From positions 1-32,166 of the forward strand of contig CANRES010000007.1 in NCBI GenBank assembly GCA_947629625.1: a stretch of 32,166 nt of DNA, in the 5' to 3' direction. Origin of the DNA: an uncultured Clostridia bacterium. GTDB taxonomy: Bacteria > Bacillota > Clostridia > TANB77 > CAG-508. The notes under the pieces are model-generated. The model made no database searches. It was not told where the DNA came from and worked only from the letters and a program-made list of their open reading frames with translations. Each line of letters begins with the position of its first letter. Position 1 is the stretch's first letter. Position numbers and translations under genes: made by a program. This document shows, one piece after another, positions 8,722-16,750 of the stretch.

Positions 8722-9297
8722 ATGCAATATTTTAAAAAACTAGTTGGAGAAAGAATATATTTATCACCTAAAGGCTCATCAGAAGAAGAAATAGAAAAAT
8801 TTACGGAATGGATGAACGATTTTCAAATAACAGATTACACAAGCAGAAGTTCACTATTAATAACATTAAATGGAGAAAGAGAATATCTTGAAGGGGAATC
8901 TAAAAATACAAAAAATAGAAATTTTAATATAGTAGATTTAAAAGAAGATAAATTAATAGGAACAATTGGATTAGAAGAATTTAACTGGGTAGATAGAAGT
9001 GCGGTACTTGGGATATTTATTGGAGATAAAGAATATAGAAGCAATGGTTATGGAACTGAGGCAATAAAACTTTTACTAGAATATGGATTTAGGTATCTTA
9101 ATTTACATAGTATAAGATTACAATTACTTGCTATAAATGAAAGAGCACATAAGTGCTACTTAAAATGTGGATTTAAAGACACAGGTTGCGAGAGAGAAAG
9201 AGTATATATAAATGGAAAATATTATGATAAATTACATATGGATATTTTAGAAAATGAATTTGAAGGAGACTATATAAAAAATAAAAATATAAAATAG
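8722..9297 (+). CDS. GNAT-family N-acetyltransferase, RimJ/RimL type
   Basis: The product of 191 residues has the GNAT fold: VGERIYLSP at the start, WMNDFQITDYTSR, the beta4 segment LIGTIGLEEFNWVDRSAVLGIFIG, and the acetyl-CoA pyrophosphate-binding loop in YRSNGYGTEAI (R/Q-x-x-G-x-G/A). NERAHKCYLKCGFKDTG is the usual C-terminal motif. This group acetylates N-termini of ribosomal proteins or small amines, polyamines or antibiotics; the substrate cannot be read from sequence. The start ATG 8722 follows AAGGAGG. It has its own promoter and terminator, so it is a separate unit. Confidence 0.88.
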   Translation: MQYFKKLVGERIYLSPKGSSEEEIEKFTEWMNDFQITDYTSRSSLLITLNGEREYLEGESKNTKNRNFNIVDLKEDKLIGTIGLEEFNWVDRSAVLGIFIGDKEYRSNGYGTEAIKLLLEYGFRYLNLHSIRLQLLAINERAHKCYLKCGFKDTGCERERVYINGKYYDKLHMDILENEFEGDYIKNKNIK

Positions 9298-9307
9298 AGG
9301 TAAAATT

Positions 9308-9343
9308 AGAGTAAGAGATTATTTAATAATTTCTTACTTTTTT
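9308..9343 (+). terminator. Rho-independent terminator after the acetyltransferase
   Basis: The stem AGTAAGA / TTTCTTACT with an A/T-rich loop is followed by six T residues. Confidence 0.8.
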
Positions 9344-9400
9344 AATGTTTACAAAAATTTACAATAATTTTTTTAAGATTACATAAAATTTTTAGAAGGA

Positions 9401-9429
9401 TTAAAGACAAATCTGTCGAATAATATAAT
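9401..9429 (+). promoter_or_regulatory. Candidate promoter of dnaG-rpoD
   Basis: TATAAT at 9424-9429, with TTAAAG 17 bp upstream. The -35 element is weak, but the -10 is perfect and the start codon lies 23 bp beyond. Confidence 0.55.
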
Positions 9430-9452
9430 ATATTAGAGAAAGGTAAATTAAT

Positions 9453-11231
9453 ATGGCAAGATATAATGACGAAATAGTAGAAGAAATTAGAAATAGTAAC
9501 AATATAGTAGATGTTATATCACAATATGTTGTATTAAAGAAAAAAGGTAGAAATTATTTTGGACTATGTCCATTCCATAATGAAAAATCACCATCTTTTT
9601 CTGTATCACAAGAAAAACAAATATTTAATTGCTTTGGATGTCATACAGGAGGAGATGTTATACGTTTTATATGCAAAATAGAAAATGTAGAATTCAAAGA
9701 AGCACTAGAAATATTGGCAGATAGAGCAGGAATAATATTACCAAAATTAAATAATGAAAGAGATAACGCACAAGAATTTTTAAAAGAAAAAGTATATGAA
9801 ATAAACAAAATAGCAGCAGAATACTATCATGAAATGCTATATAAACCAATATCAGTAAAAGCACAAGAATATGTAAAAAAAAGAAAATTAGATAATAAAA
9901 CATTAAAAACTTTTATGATAGGATATGCACATGAAAATAGCAACTTATATAAAATACTAAAAGAAAAAGGCTTTAAAGATGAAGAAATATTAGCATCAAG
10001 TTTAATTGGAAAAAATGAAAATGGAAGAATTTATGAAAAATTTAGAGGAAGACTTATATTCCCAATTAAAGATGTAAAAGAAAGAGTAATAGCATTTGGT
10101 GGAAGAGTCTTAGACGATTCAAAACCAAAATATATAAATTCACCAGAAAATATTGTATACAGTAAAGGAAGACAATTATTTGGATTAAATGTTGCAAAAA
10201 AAAGTGGAAGCAAAAAAATAATAATTGTTGAAGGTTATATGGATGCAGTATCATTATACCAAAGAGGAATAGAAAATGTAGTAGCATCACTTGGAACAGC
10301 ATTAACAGAAGCACAAGGAAGATTGCTTGGAAAATATGCATCACAAATAATAATAGGGTATGATTCAGACGGAGCAGGACAAGCAGCAACACTTAGAGGC
10401 TTAGACATATTACAAAATTTAGGATATGATGTTAGAGTTTTACAATTAGAAGGAGCAAAAGATCCAGATGAATTTGTAATAAAATATGGAACAGGAAGAT
10501 TTAATAATTACGTAGAAAATGCTATATCACTTGTAGAATTTAAAGTTAAAAACATAAAACAAAATTTAAATTTAGAAATAACAGGAGATAAAATTAAATT
10601 CTTAAATGAAGTAAGTAGTTTACTATGCAAAGTAAAAAATGAAATTGAAAGAGAAGTATACATTGATAAAATATCTAAAAATTATGATATAAAAAAAGAA
10701 GCAATATATGCACAAATAAATAAAACATTATATGCAAATAATCAAGGTGCAAAAGTATTAGAAAGACCTGTAATAAACAAAACTATAATAAAAAAAGAAC
10801 AAATTGATATATCAGAAAACATTATAAAAAAAGAAAACATGATAATATCACTTTTAATAAATTCAGAAAAAAACATATTTGAAAAAATAAAATCTAACAT
10901 AGATGTAAATGATTTTAAATATGAAAAAAATAAAAAAATAGCAGAAAAACTATACAATGACTATGACAAAGAAAATACCAATAATGTAATTGACTTATTT
11001 GAAGATGAAGAATTAATAAATCATATTACATATATAATGGCTTATGATTTTGATATACAAAATGAAGAAAAAGTTATAGAAGATATAATAAATAGTTACA
11101 AAAAGGAAAAACTAATTGAAGAAAAAAATGAAATATTAGTAAAATTAGAAGAAAATATAACCAAAGAAGAAATGGCAGAATTAGAAAAAAAGTTAAATGA
11201 AGTAGTTATTAAACTTGCTAGAATGAAATAG
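9453..11231 (+). CDS. dnaG: DNA primase
   Basis: DnaG makes RNA primers at the replication fork and binds the DnaB helicase. The 592-residue protein has the N-terminal zinc finger (CPFHNEKSPSFSV...FNCFGCHTGG, C39-x2-H42-x17-C60-x2-C63), the RNA-polymerase domain (FRGRLIFPIKD, GRVLDDSKPKYINSPE), the TOPRIM motifs (IIIVEGYMDAVSLYQ near residue 260 and GYDSDGAGQAA near 302) and a poorly conserved C-terminal helicase-binding domain. Length is normal. The start ATG 9453 has an AAAGG site. Only 34 bp separate it from rpoD, in the classical macromolecular-synthesis operon order. Confidence 0.97.
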   Translation: MARYNDEIVEEIRNSNNIVDVISQYVVLKKKGRNYFGLCPFHNEKSPSFSVSQEKQIFNCFGCHTGGDVIRFICKIENVEFKEALEILADRAGIILPKLNNERDNAQEFLKEKVYEINKIAAEYYHEMLYKPISVKAQEYVKKRKLDNKTLKTFMIGYAHENSNLYKILKEKGFKDEEILASSLIGKNENGRIYEKFRGRLIFPIKDVKERVIAFGGRVLDDSKPKYINSPENIVYSKGRQLFGLNVAKKSGSKKIIIVEGYMDAVSLYQRGIENVVASLGTALTEAQGRLLGKYASQIIIGYDSDGAGQAATLRGLDILQNLGYDVRVLQLEGAKDPDEFVIKYGTGRFNNYVENAISLVEFKVKNIKQNLNLEITGDKIKFLNEVSSLLCKVKNEIEREVYIDKISKNYDIKKEAIYAQINKTLYANNQGAKVLERPVINKTIIKKEQIDISENIIKKENMIISLLINSEKNIFEKIKSNIDVNDFKYEKNKKIAEKLYNDYDKENTNNVIDLFEDEELINHITYIMAYDFDIQNEEKVIEDIINSYKKEKLIEEKNEILVKLEENITKEEMAELEKKLNEVVIKLARMK

Positions 11232-11265
11232 AAAATATTCTTAGAAAGGATTGTGAAATAATAAA

Positions 11266-12549
11266 ATGAGTAAATCACAAAAGGAGCCAGAAGAAATAGA
11301 AGAAATTAAAGAAGAAGTAAAAGAAAAAGCAAAAAAGAAAATAAAAGAGAAAGCAAAAGAAGAGGTAAAAGAGAAAGTAAAAGAAGAAATAAAAGAAGAA
11401 AACAAAGTAAAAGCAGAAAATAACGAAAAAGAAGAAAACAATGAAACAGAGTTAAATAATGAAAAAGACGAAAAAGCAAAAATAGAAGACATAGTAAAAA
11501 AAGCAAAATCAAAAGGAAAAATGACTTATGGAGAGCTTGCAAGTGAATTAGGAGATGTCCCACCTGAACAAATAGATAAAGTATTTGATGCGTTTGAAGA
11601 AATGGGTGTAGATTTATTAGGAGATTCATTTGAAGATGATGAACCAAATATAGAAGACCTAGAAGAAGTAGAAGATTTAAAATTAGATGATATAAGCAAT
11701 TTAGATAATCTTGATGGAATAAATATAGAAGACCCTGTAAGATTATATTTAAGAGAAATTGGAAGAATACCATTATTAAATTATGACCAAGAACTAGAAT
11801 TAGCACAAAGAGTATTAAAAGGTGATGAAGAAGCAAAACAAATTCTAGCTGAATCAAATTTAAGATTAGTAGTAAGTATTGCAAAAAAATATGTTGGAAG
11901 AGGAATGTTATTTTTAGATTTAATTCAAGAAGGAAATATGGGATTAATCAAAGCAGTTGAAAAATTTGATTATGAAAAAGGATATAAATTTAGTACTTAT
12001 GCAACTTGGTGGATTAGACAAGCAATTACAAGAGCAATAGCAGACCAAGCAAGAACTATTAGAATACCAGTACACATGGTAGAAACAATAAATAAATTAA
12101 TACGTACATCAAGACATTTATTACAAAAATTAGGTAGAGAGCCTAGCCCAGAAGAAATTGCAGAAGAATTAGAAATGCCAGTTGAAAAAGTAATAGAAAT
12201 ACAAAAAATTGCACAAGACCCAGTATCATTAGAAACACCAATAGGTGAAGAAGATGATAGCCATTTAGGAGATTTTATTCAAGATGATGATAGTCCTGCA
12301 CCACAAGATTCTGCGGCCTATACTTTATTAAGAGAACAATTAGAAGAAGTAATGAATACACTTACACCAAGAGAAGCAAAAGTATTAAAATTAAGATTTG
12401 GACTTGAAGATGGAAAAGCAAGAACATTAGAGGAAGTTGGAAGAGAATTTGCAGTTACAAGAGAAAGAATAAGACAAATAGAAGCAAAAGCATTAAGAAA
12501 ATTAAGACATCCAAGTAGAAGTAAAAAATTAAAAGATTATATGAATTAA
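11266..12549 (+). CDS. rpoD: Primary sigma factor (sigma-A/sigma-70)
   Basis: It directs RNA polymerase to housekeeping promoters. The 427-residue product has a highly charged Lys/Glu-rich extension (about residues 1-80, with [11 protein letters not shown]-type repeats), then region 1.1 ([21 protein letters not shown]), 1.2 ([17 protein letters not shown]), 2 ([55 protein letters not shown]), 3 ([27 protein letters not shown]) and 4 ([35 protein letters not shown]). The DNA-binding regions are standard, matching the TTGACA/TATAAT promoters seen across the window. It follows dnaG in the same operon. The charged head is unusual in composition, though such extensions vary freely among clostridial sigma factors. 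Confidence 0.98.
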   Translation: MSKSQKEPEEIEEIKEEVKEKAKKKIKEKAKEEVKEKVKEEIKEENKVKAENNEKEENNETELNNEKDEKAKIEDIVKKAKSKGKMTYGELASELGDVPPEQIDKVFDAFEEMGVDLLGDSFEDDEPNIEDLEEVEDLKLDDISNLDNLDGINIEDPVRLYLREIGRIPLLNYDQELELAQRVLKGDEEAKQILAESNLRLVVSIAKKYVGRGMLFLDLIQEGNMGLIKAVEKFDYEKGYKFSTYATWWIRQAITRAIADQARTIRIPVHMVETINKLIRTSRHLLQKLGREPSPEEIAEELEMPVEKVIEIQKIAQDPVSLETPIGEEDDSHLGDFIQDDDSPAPQDSAAYTLLREQLEEVMNTLTPREAKVLKLRFGLEDGKARTLEEVGREFAVTRERIRQIEAKALRKLRHPSRSKKLKDYMN

Positions 12550-12550
12550 T

Positions 12551-12579
12551 TTGACATTTCTTGAATTTTATGTTAATAT
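12551..12579 (+). promoter_or_regulatory. Promoter of the 12609 gene
   Basis: TTGACA (12551-12556), 17 bp, TAATAT (12574-12579) with an upstream TG, so an extended -10 promoter. It starts two bases after the rpoD stop. Confidence 0.65.
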
Positions 12580-12608
12580 AATAATATAGTTTTATTAGGA
12601 GATGTAAA

Positions 12609-12917
12609 ATGGGTAAAATTAAAGAAATATTTCAAAGTTTAAAAAATATATTTATAGAGCCAGACACTGTAGAAAATTATGAAGATGCAGTTACTGAAAT
12701 AGGAAAAATTGATGCACCAGAAGAAGTAAAAAGCGAATTAAAAAAATCCTTAGAATTAATAGATAAAGAATATATCTTTGATAATTCTAAGAAAAAAGTT
12801 GAACAAGAAATAGATAAAAAAGATAAAAACTTAAAAGTAAAAGTAAATTCAATGACTGCAATAGCAGAGGCACAGAAAAAAATTAATAAAGTAAAAGAAG
12901 AAGAAAAAGAAAAATAA
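12609..12917 (+). CDS. Small charged helical protein, hypothetical
   Basis: The product of 102 residues begins MGKIKEIFQSLKNIFIEPD and continues as Lys/Glu-rich helices (EEVKSELKKSLELIDKEY, ending INKVKEEEKEK). It has no signal peptide, membrane segment or cysteine. The start has an AGGAG site and the gene has its own promoter after rpoD. I do not recognise a family; the weak hydrophobic N-terminus could be an amphipathic membrane-contact helix. Confidence 0.65.
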   Translation: MGKIKEIFQSLKNIFIEPDTVENYEDAVTEIGKIDAPEEVKSELKKSLELIDKEYIFDNSKKKVEQEIDKKDKNLKVKVNSMTAIAEAQKKINKVKEEEKEK

Positions 12918-12947
12918 AAAAATTAAGAAAATTTTTTAAAAAAGGTA

Positions 12948-12976
12948 TTGACAAAAATCATATTAAGTCTTATAAT
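12948..12976 (+). promoter_or_regulatory. tRNA operon promoter
   Basis: A consensus promoter, TTGACA (12948-12953), 17 bp, TATAAT (12971-12976), lies 21 bp before tRNA-Gly. It matches the primary sigma factor encoded upstream. Confidence 0.9.
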
Positions 12977-12997
12977 AAATAACTGTCAGGGGCAAAT

Positions 12998-13071
12998 GCA
13001 GGTGTAGTTCAATGGTAGAACCCCAGCCTTCCAAGCTGGATACGTGGGTTCGATTCCCACTACCTGCTCCA
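12998..13071 (+). tRNA. tRNA-Gly (anticodon TCC)
   Basis: A full cloverleaf: acceptor GCAGGTG/TACCTGC, anticodon stem CCAGC/GCTGG with loop CTTCCAA, GGTTCGATTCC in the T arm, and an encoded CCA end. The gene is enclosed by complementary 10-nt flanks (12983-12992 and 13079-13088) that would pair in the precursor. Confidence 0.97.
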
Positions 13072-13107
13072 TAAAAAACTCCTGACAGAAAAAATTTTAG
13101 CAAACAT

Positions 13108-13184
13108 GCGCCCTTAGCTCAGTTGGTCAGAGCAACCGGCTCATAACCGGTGGGTCCAAGGTTCGAATCCTTGAGGGCGCACCA
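13108..13184 (+). tRNA. tRNA-Met type (anticodon CAT)
   Basis: Acceptor GCGCCCT/AGGGCGC, anticodon stem ACCGG/CCGGT with loop CTCATAA, T loop GTTCGAATC, and encoded CCA. The anticodon stem lacks the three G-C pairs typical of initiators, so this is elongator Met, or Ile if the C is modified to lysidine. Confidence 0.95.
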
Positions 13185-13206
13185 TTTTTTTATAAAAAAA
13201 ATATTT

Positions 13207-13292
13207 GGGCAGATGGCCGAGTGGCTAAAGGCGGCAGACTGTAAATCTGTTCTCATTTGAGTACGATGGTTCGAATCCATCTCTGCCCACCA
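13207..13292 (+). tRNA. tRNA-Tyr (anticodon GTA), integration site of the island
   Basis: A class II tRNA with a long variable arm: acceptor GGGCAGA/TCTGCCC, anticodon loop CTGTAAA, encoded CCA. Its 3' 31 bases are repeated at 25153-25183, at the far end of the island. The tRNA stays complete after integration. Confidence 0.97.
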
Positions 13293-13409
13293 TAATTTTA
13301 TTAGAAATATCAAGGGTTTCAGAGTTTACAGTTTCAAAAATCCTTAAATATTTCTAAAAAATCTTTAAATGAGTAATTATCTTATTTTATTTAGATAATT
13401 GCTTTTTTT
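13262..13409. repeat. Left attachment repeat (attL) of the tRNA-Tyr island
   Basis: A 148-bp direct repeat of 25153-25300 with three mismatches (13328, 13331, 13334). It covers the tRNA 3' end and the tRNA operon terminator. It ends two bases inside the stop codon of the integrase gene. Confidence 0.92.
13372..13409 (+). terminator. tRNA operon terminator (within attL)
   Basis: AGTAATTATCT pairs with AGATAATTGCT around a short A/T loop, then seven T residues. The same hairpin is present in the right repeat (about 25263-25300). It also lies just after the integrase stop on the other strand. Confidence 0.8.
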
Positions 13410-14691
13410 ATTGATTTATTACTTTTTTAGTTGGAAAATGAATAATTTTGCCATTGTTTAAGTTTTCATCTTCTTTACTAGTAAAAGTAATATTTTCATA
13501 TTGTTTATCAACTTCATTGGTTGCTTTTCTCTTATGTTCGTTATCTGTATGAAAATATGTAGTAATTATTTGACTCCATCCTGCAAGTTCTTTAATGCTT
13601 TCTTGGTCTGTATTCGTTTCTTGTGCTAAAAATGTAAGATATTCGTGTCTTAAAGAATAAGGCCCTATATCGCTTATTTGCAATAATTTTGATAAAGACT
13701 TATACATTTTTCTTAAAGACTGTTCATAAAACAGAGTTCCTACTTTTGTATAAAAGATGAAATCTGATGGATTTGGTGTAATACCTTTATCAATATATTG
13801 TTGATATTTCATTTTAAATATATTAGATAAAAATCTTCCTAATGGCAATTCTCTCACTGCTTGGGGTGTTTTTCCACCATCTTCAACTACAATTTTTTCG
13901 CCAATTCTCTTACCGTTTTCATCGTATATATTATTTTTAACTACTGTATGTCTACTAGCCCAAAAGCTATCATTTTCAAAGTCTATATCTTGCCATTGTA
14001 GGCCACCGACTTCTTCTGGCCTTAAACCTCTGGCGTCCATAATTGCAATAGGAGCATAATATAAATTAAAAGGTTTATCTTTTATTCTATTGCTAAAATA
14101 ATCTTCTACAATTTTTTGTTCAATTTGATTACGAACTTCACGAGTTCCTTTTACTACTTTTGGCATATCTAATAATTCCAAACTTATATGTGGCATTTTA
14201 TTATCAGCCATAGCATATTTTAATGCTTGTTTTAGTGGTGCAAATACTTCCTTTACTGTTTTACCTTTAAGTGTCTGTAATACACCATTTTTTTCAATTT
14301 TTTTTGACTTTACCTTATTTATTGCTTTTTGTATTTTGTCTATTGTTAAATCTTTTAATTTTACAGAACCAATTAAAGGGTATATATGATTTTGAAAATA
14401 GGAATAATAACTATCTTTGGTGTTTCCCTTTAAATTAGTTTTTACATCTTTAAGCCAATGTACACACCAGCTTTTTACTGTATAACTTTTAGATTTTATT
14501 TGTTTTCCTTGTTTACAAATATCAGCATATTTGTTCTGTAAAGTCTTTCTTGATTCTTCTTCTGTTTTTCCAGTTGAAGATAACTGTTTTCTTGTTCCAT
14601 TTGGCATATCAAAATATGCTCTACAAGTAACTGTTCCACTTTTGTTATATCTATAAGTGTAACCTTTATTTTTCCCTTTTTTATGAGCCAT
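13408..14691 (-). CDS. int: Tyrosine recombinase, integrase of the tRNA-Tyr island
   Basis: The 427-residue integrase inserts and excises the island at tRNA-Tyr. It has an N-terminal arm-binding domain (KGYTYRYNKSGTVTCRAYFDM), a SAM-like core-binding domain (SWCVHWLKDVKTNLKGNT) and a catalytic domain. Catalytic residues seen: the first Arg in DARGLRPEEVGGLQW (about R220), SLRHEY for the second box, with Tyr in place of the first His and Trp instead of the third (LAGWS), and the nucleophile in TTYFHTD (about Y378). These substitutions are common in Tn916-like integrases. The start follows AAAGGAGG, and a TTGACA-17-TAAACT promoter lies upstream. No excisionase gene is visible. Confidence 0.95.
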   Translation of the reverse strand: MAHKKGKNKGYTYRYNKSGTVTCRAYFDMPNGTRKQLSSTGKTEEESRKTLQNKYADICKQGKQIKSKSYTVKSWCVHWLKDVKTNLKGNTKDSYYSYFQNHIYPLIGSVKLKDLTIDKIQKAINKVKSKKIEKNGVLQTLKGKTVKEVFAPLKQALKYAMADNKMPHISLELLDMPKVVKGTREVRNQIEQKIVEDYFSNRIKDKPFNLYYAPIAIMDARGLRPEEVGGLQWQDIDFENDSFWASRHTVVKNNIYDENGKRIGEKIVVEDGGKTPQAVRELPLGRFLSNIFKMKYQQYIDKGITPNPSDFIFYTKVGTLFYEQSLRKMYKSLSKLLQISDIGPYSLRHEYLTFLAQETNTDQESIKELAGWSQIITTYFHTDNEHKRKATNEVDKQYENITFTSKEDENLNNGKIIHFPTKKVINQ

Positions 14692-14758
14692 TTGGCGTAA
14701 CCTCCTTTATTTTAAATTTGGGAAAATATAAAGTAATTAATCTTTATAATTAGTTTAG

Positions 14759-14781
14759 CATTACTAATATATATTGTCAAT
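14759..14781 (-). promoter_or_regulatory. Candidate integrase promoter
   Basis: On the minus strand, TTGACA (14776-14781), 17 bp, TAAACT. The -10 is imperfect. It lies about 70 bp before the integrase start and next to the 16-bp tandem repeats. Confidence 0.5.
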
Positions 14782-14808
14782 TACTTATATATGTTTCCTA
14801 GTAATTCT

Positions 14809-14856
14809 AATCTAAATCTAATCTAATCTAAATCTAATCTAATCTAAATCTAATCT
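14809..14856. repeat. Three tandem copies of a 16-bp repeat, iteron-like
   Basis: AATCTAAATCTAATCT occurs three times without mismatch, directly between the replication gene and the integrase gene. It runs into the last codons and stop of the replication gene. It could bind the replication protein or integrase, or be a product of slippage. Confidence 0.85.
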
Positions 14857-16028
14857 AATTTTAAACAATATTCATCAAAAGTATGATGTTTTAATTCTTC
14901 GTGTTCTCCGTCATATATTGTAAAATCCCTGCATACTTCTTTTGTTGTAAAATTAGGTAAAAATGCAATGTCTATATCTTCATCAAATGTTAAGGGATTA
15001 ATTCCTATACTTCTTAGAAGTTTTATATGGTTTTCAAAAGTATCATCCGAATATTTATATTCTTCTTTTGCTTTTGTAAAGCCTTTTTTATTAATGTCTA
15101 CAACTAAGTTGGATAACTTTTCCGCTTCTTTTTCATTTAATCTTCTATCACTGTTAATTGCTAGTAAAGCATAATCCAAACGATAAAAAGGTTCTGCATA
15201 GAATATAGGTTCTACATAACGTCTAAAACACTCATCTATAATTTTTTCATTGAAGTAGTTATCTAGTGTTTTATCAATTATAAATGTATTGCGTGTATTA
15301 TAATATAAACGTTTATTTTTAAGCCTTAATTCTATTCTGAAAACATCTTCATATTGTGCTATTTCTATGTCTATTTGTTGTGTTTTCTTTTTGTTTCTTA
15401 ATTTTGACTTACGTTCTTCATATTTGTCATACACAATCACTTCTATATAAGCATTTCGTGGTTTAAATTTTATGCCATTGCCTTTTTTTAGTTCTTCTTT
15501 AATAACACCATTATAAGAATCTCTACATATTCTTAAAATACATCTAAGAGCTCTACTTTCTTGTAATGGGTTATTCTCAAACACAAAATCGTGTTTAAAG
15601 TCTATTCTATTAAGTTTACCTTTTTCTAGAAAATCTATGTTAATTCCTATGCTTTCCAACAATTCTAACGTATTTTGATATATTTCATCATCAGTCTTGT
15701 CTTTTATTGCATTATGGCTTATAAATATAAAAACATAGTCATCTCTATACTTACGATGACAATAATTTAAGCTATAATCACCATATTTTCCTGAATATGG
15801 ATATTTTTTCTTAAAAAATATATCATAACCTTTATAATAGAAATGTAAAGCATTTTTACCTTTAAAACAAATTTTTGTTTTAATTTTAGGTTTTCTTAAC
15901 GTTTTACATTTCCATTTTTTTCGAACACGATAAACAACACCATTTTTGAAATCATTAAACATTTCTTCTTTATTTGATGTCTTAACTTTAAATTGCATTG
16001 TTAAAGTGTCAACATAATCTGCTACCAT
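14850..16028 (-). CDS. rep: Phage/plasmid replication initiator, gene II/X family
   Basis: The 392-residue product matches the layout of filamentous-phage gpII-type rolling-circle initiators, which nick the double-stranded origin. Seen in order: KLNRIDFKHDFVFEN (compare SRIDATFS in M13 gpII), AYIEVIVYDKYEER, VFRIELRLKNKRLYY (compare RFEARIETRYL) and a C-terminal FTKAKEEYKYSDDTFENHI. The alignment is by eye. The start follows AGGAGGTGAAACA. It has a long leader from a promoter at 16455-16483, crossed by an antisense RNA and a terminator, which suggests copy control. It lies upstream of int on the same strand. Confidence 0.75.
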   Translation of the reverse strand: MVADYVDTLTMQFKVKTSNKEEMFNDFKNGVVYRVRKKWKCKTLRKPKIKTKICFKGKNALHFYYKGYDIFFKKKYPYSGKYGDYSLNYCHRKYRDDYVFIFISHNAIKDKTDDEIYQNTLELLESIGINIDFLEKGKLNRIDFKHDFVFENNPLQESRALRCILRICRDSYNGVIKEELKKGNGIKFKPRNAYIEVIVYDKYEERKSKLRNKKKTQQIDIEIAQYEDVFRIELRLKNKRLYYNTRNTFIIDKTLDNYFNEKIIDECFRRYVEPIFYAEPFYRLDYALLAINSDRRLNEKEAEKLSNLVVDINKKGFTKAKEEYKYSDDTFENHIKLLRSIGINPLTFDEDIDIAFLPNFTTKEVCRDFTIYDGEHEELKHHTFDEYCLKLD

Positions 16029-16258
16029 TGTTTCACCTCCTATTCTAAAATAAATTATAAATTTTTCATTATCACCCCCATAGTATTGATTTATTACAAA
16101 TTATAGTTTTAGCATTGCCATTGTAGTAAAATAATACAATGTAAGTTAGCAAGGCAAACGCAATAAAACTTTTTTCGGTAATCTATCCTATACCTATACT
16201 TATATGTAAATATTTTTTTAAAGGGTGGAAAATTTAAAAATTTTAGAAAAAAAGATGC

Positions 16259-16292
16259 AAAAATAGAGCATAGATAAATACACTATGCTCTA
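16259..16292 (-). terminator. Terminator/attenuator in the rep leader
   Basis: On the minus strand a perfect 10-bp stem (16283-16292 with 16264-16273) with a 9-nt loop is followed by TTTTTGC and later a second T run. It sits about 155 nt inside the rep leader, well before the rep start, so it would end rep transcription early unless prevented from folding. Confidence 0.75.
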
Positions 16293-16334
16293 AACTCTAT
16301 AATTATAATATCAAACATATTTCTACAAAAAATA

Positions 16335-16363
16335 TTGACATTTTATTTTTTATATGTTATAAT
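16335..16363 (+). promoter_or_regulatory. Promoter of the antisense RNA
   Basis: A consensus promoter, TTGACA (16335-16340), 17 bp, TATAAT (16358-16363), faces against the rep promoter. Confidence 0.8.
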
Positions 16364-16369
16364 ATTATT

Positions 16370-16441
16370 TAGAAAACATATAGAAGTGTGCATCGCATAT
16401 TTCTAAAATTTTAAGAAGTAGTTGGTGTCTACTTCTTTTTT
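16370..16441 (+). ncRNA. Antisense RNA against the rep leader (ctRNA-like)
   Basis: The predicted transcript of about 71 nt runs from the promoter at 16335-16363 to a terminator (stem 16414-16421 with 16429-16436, then seven T residues). It has no plausible reading frame and is fully complementary to the first part of the rep mRNA leader, whose start is predicted near 16448. The terminator loop TTGGTGT holds a YUNR U-turn motif, common in plasmid copy-control RNAs. The role is inferred from this arrangement. Confidence 0.65.
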
Positions 16442-16454
16442 CAAACCTATAAAT

Positions 16455-16483
16455 ATTATATCAAATTTATGCTTGTTTGTCAA
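16455..16483 (-). promoter_or_regulatory. rep promoter
   Basis: On the minus strand, TTGACA (16478-16483), 17 bp, TATAAT (16455-16460), giving a leader of about 420 nt before rep. The -35 region and its upstream flank are shared with the methyltransferase promoter at 17654-17696. Confidence 0.8.
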
Positions 16484-16562
16484 GTTAGGTGGAAATCTTA
16501 CTCTCACAATACATACAAGCATTATTTTGCTTTATATAAGAGTGTACCACCCCAAAAGCACT

Positions 16563-16590
16563 AAAAAGCCTCTATTTTCGAGGCTTTCTA
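16563..16590 (-). terminator. Terminator downstream of the methyltransferase gene
   Basis: AAAGCCTC and GAGGCTTT form a perfect hairpin; on the minus strand it ends in five T residues. The stretch 16590-16750 beyond it holds nothing else that I can identify. Confidence 0.75.
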
Positions 16591-16750
16591 ACAAATTATC
16601 TAAAAAATATTATATAAAAATCATTTATAAACATTGATATATCAGCATTTTAATTTGACACAATTTTAGAAACATACTATGGACTAGGAGTTAACTAGCA
16701 ACGCACAACATTTAATTTTCTTTTCTACTCAAAAGGCAGAATTAGGGGGG

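Noticed and set aside
11306-11884. Long minus-strand frame opposite rpoD
   Set aside because: Leu/Phe-rich composition is the mirror of the Lys/Glu codons of rpoD; no ribosome site. The same applies to the other minus-strand frames opposite dnaG, secA and pgi.
13119-13313. Open frame on the minus strand across two tRNA genes
   Set aside because: It is the antisense of tRNA-Met and tRNA-Tyr; such frames (with DSNHRTQ- and LKDSNLGP-like strings) are well-known false proteins.
14809-14856. CRISPR array
   Set aside because: The repeats are contiguous, with no spacers, and no cas gene is near.
16386-16415. Second Fst-like toxin in the rep leader
   Set aside because: The minus strand offers only a nine-residue frame (starting MRC) with no membrane helix; the arrangement fits antisense control of rep better.
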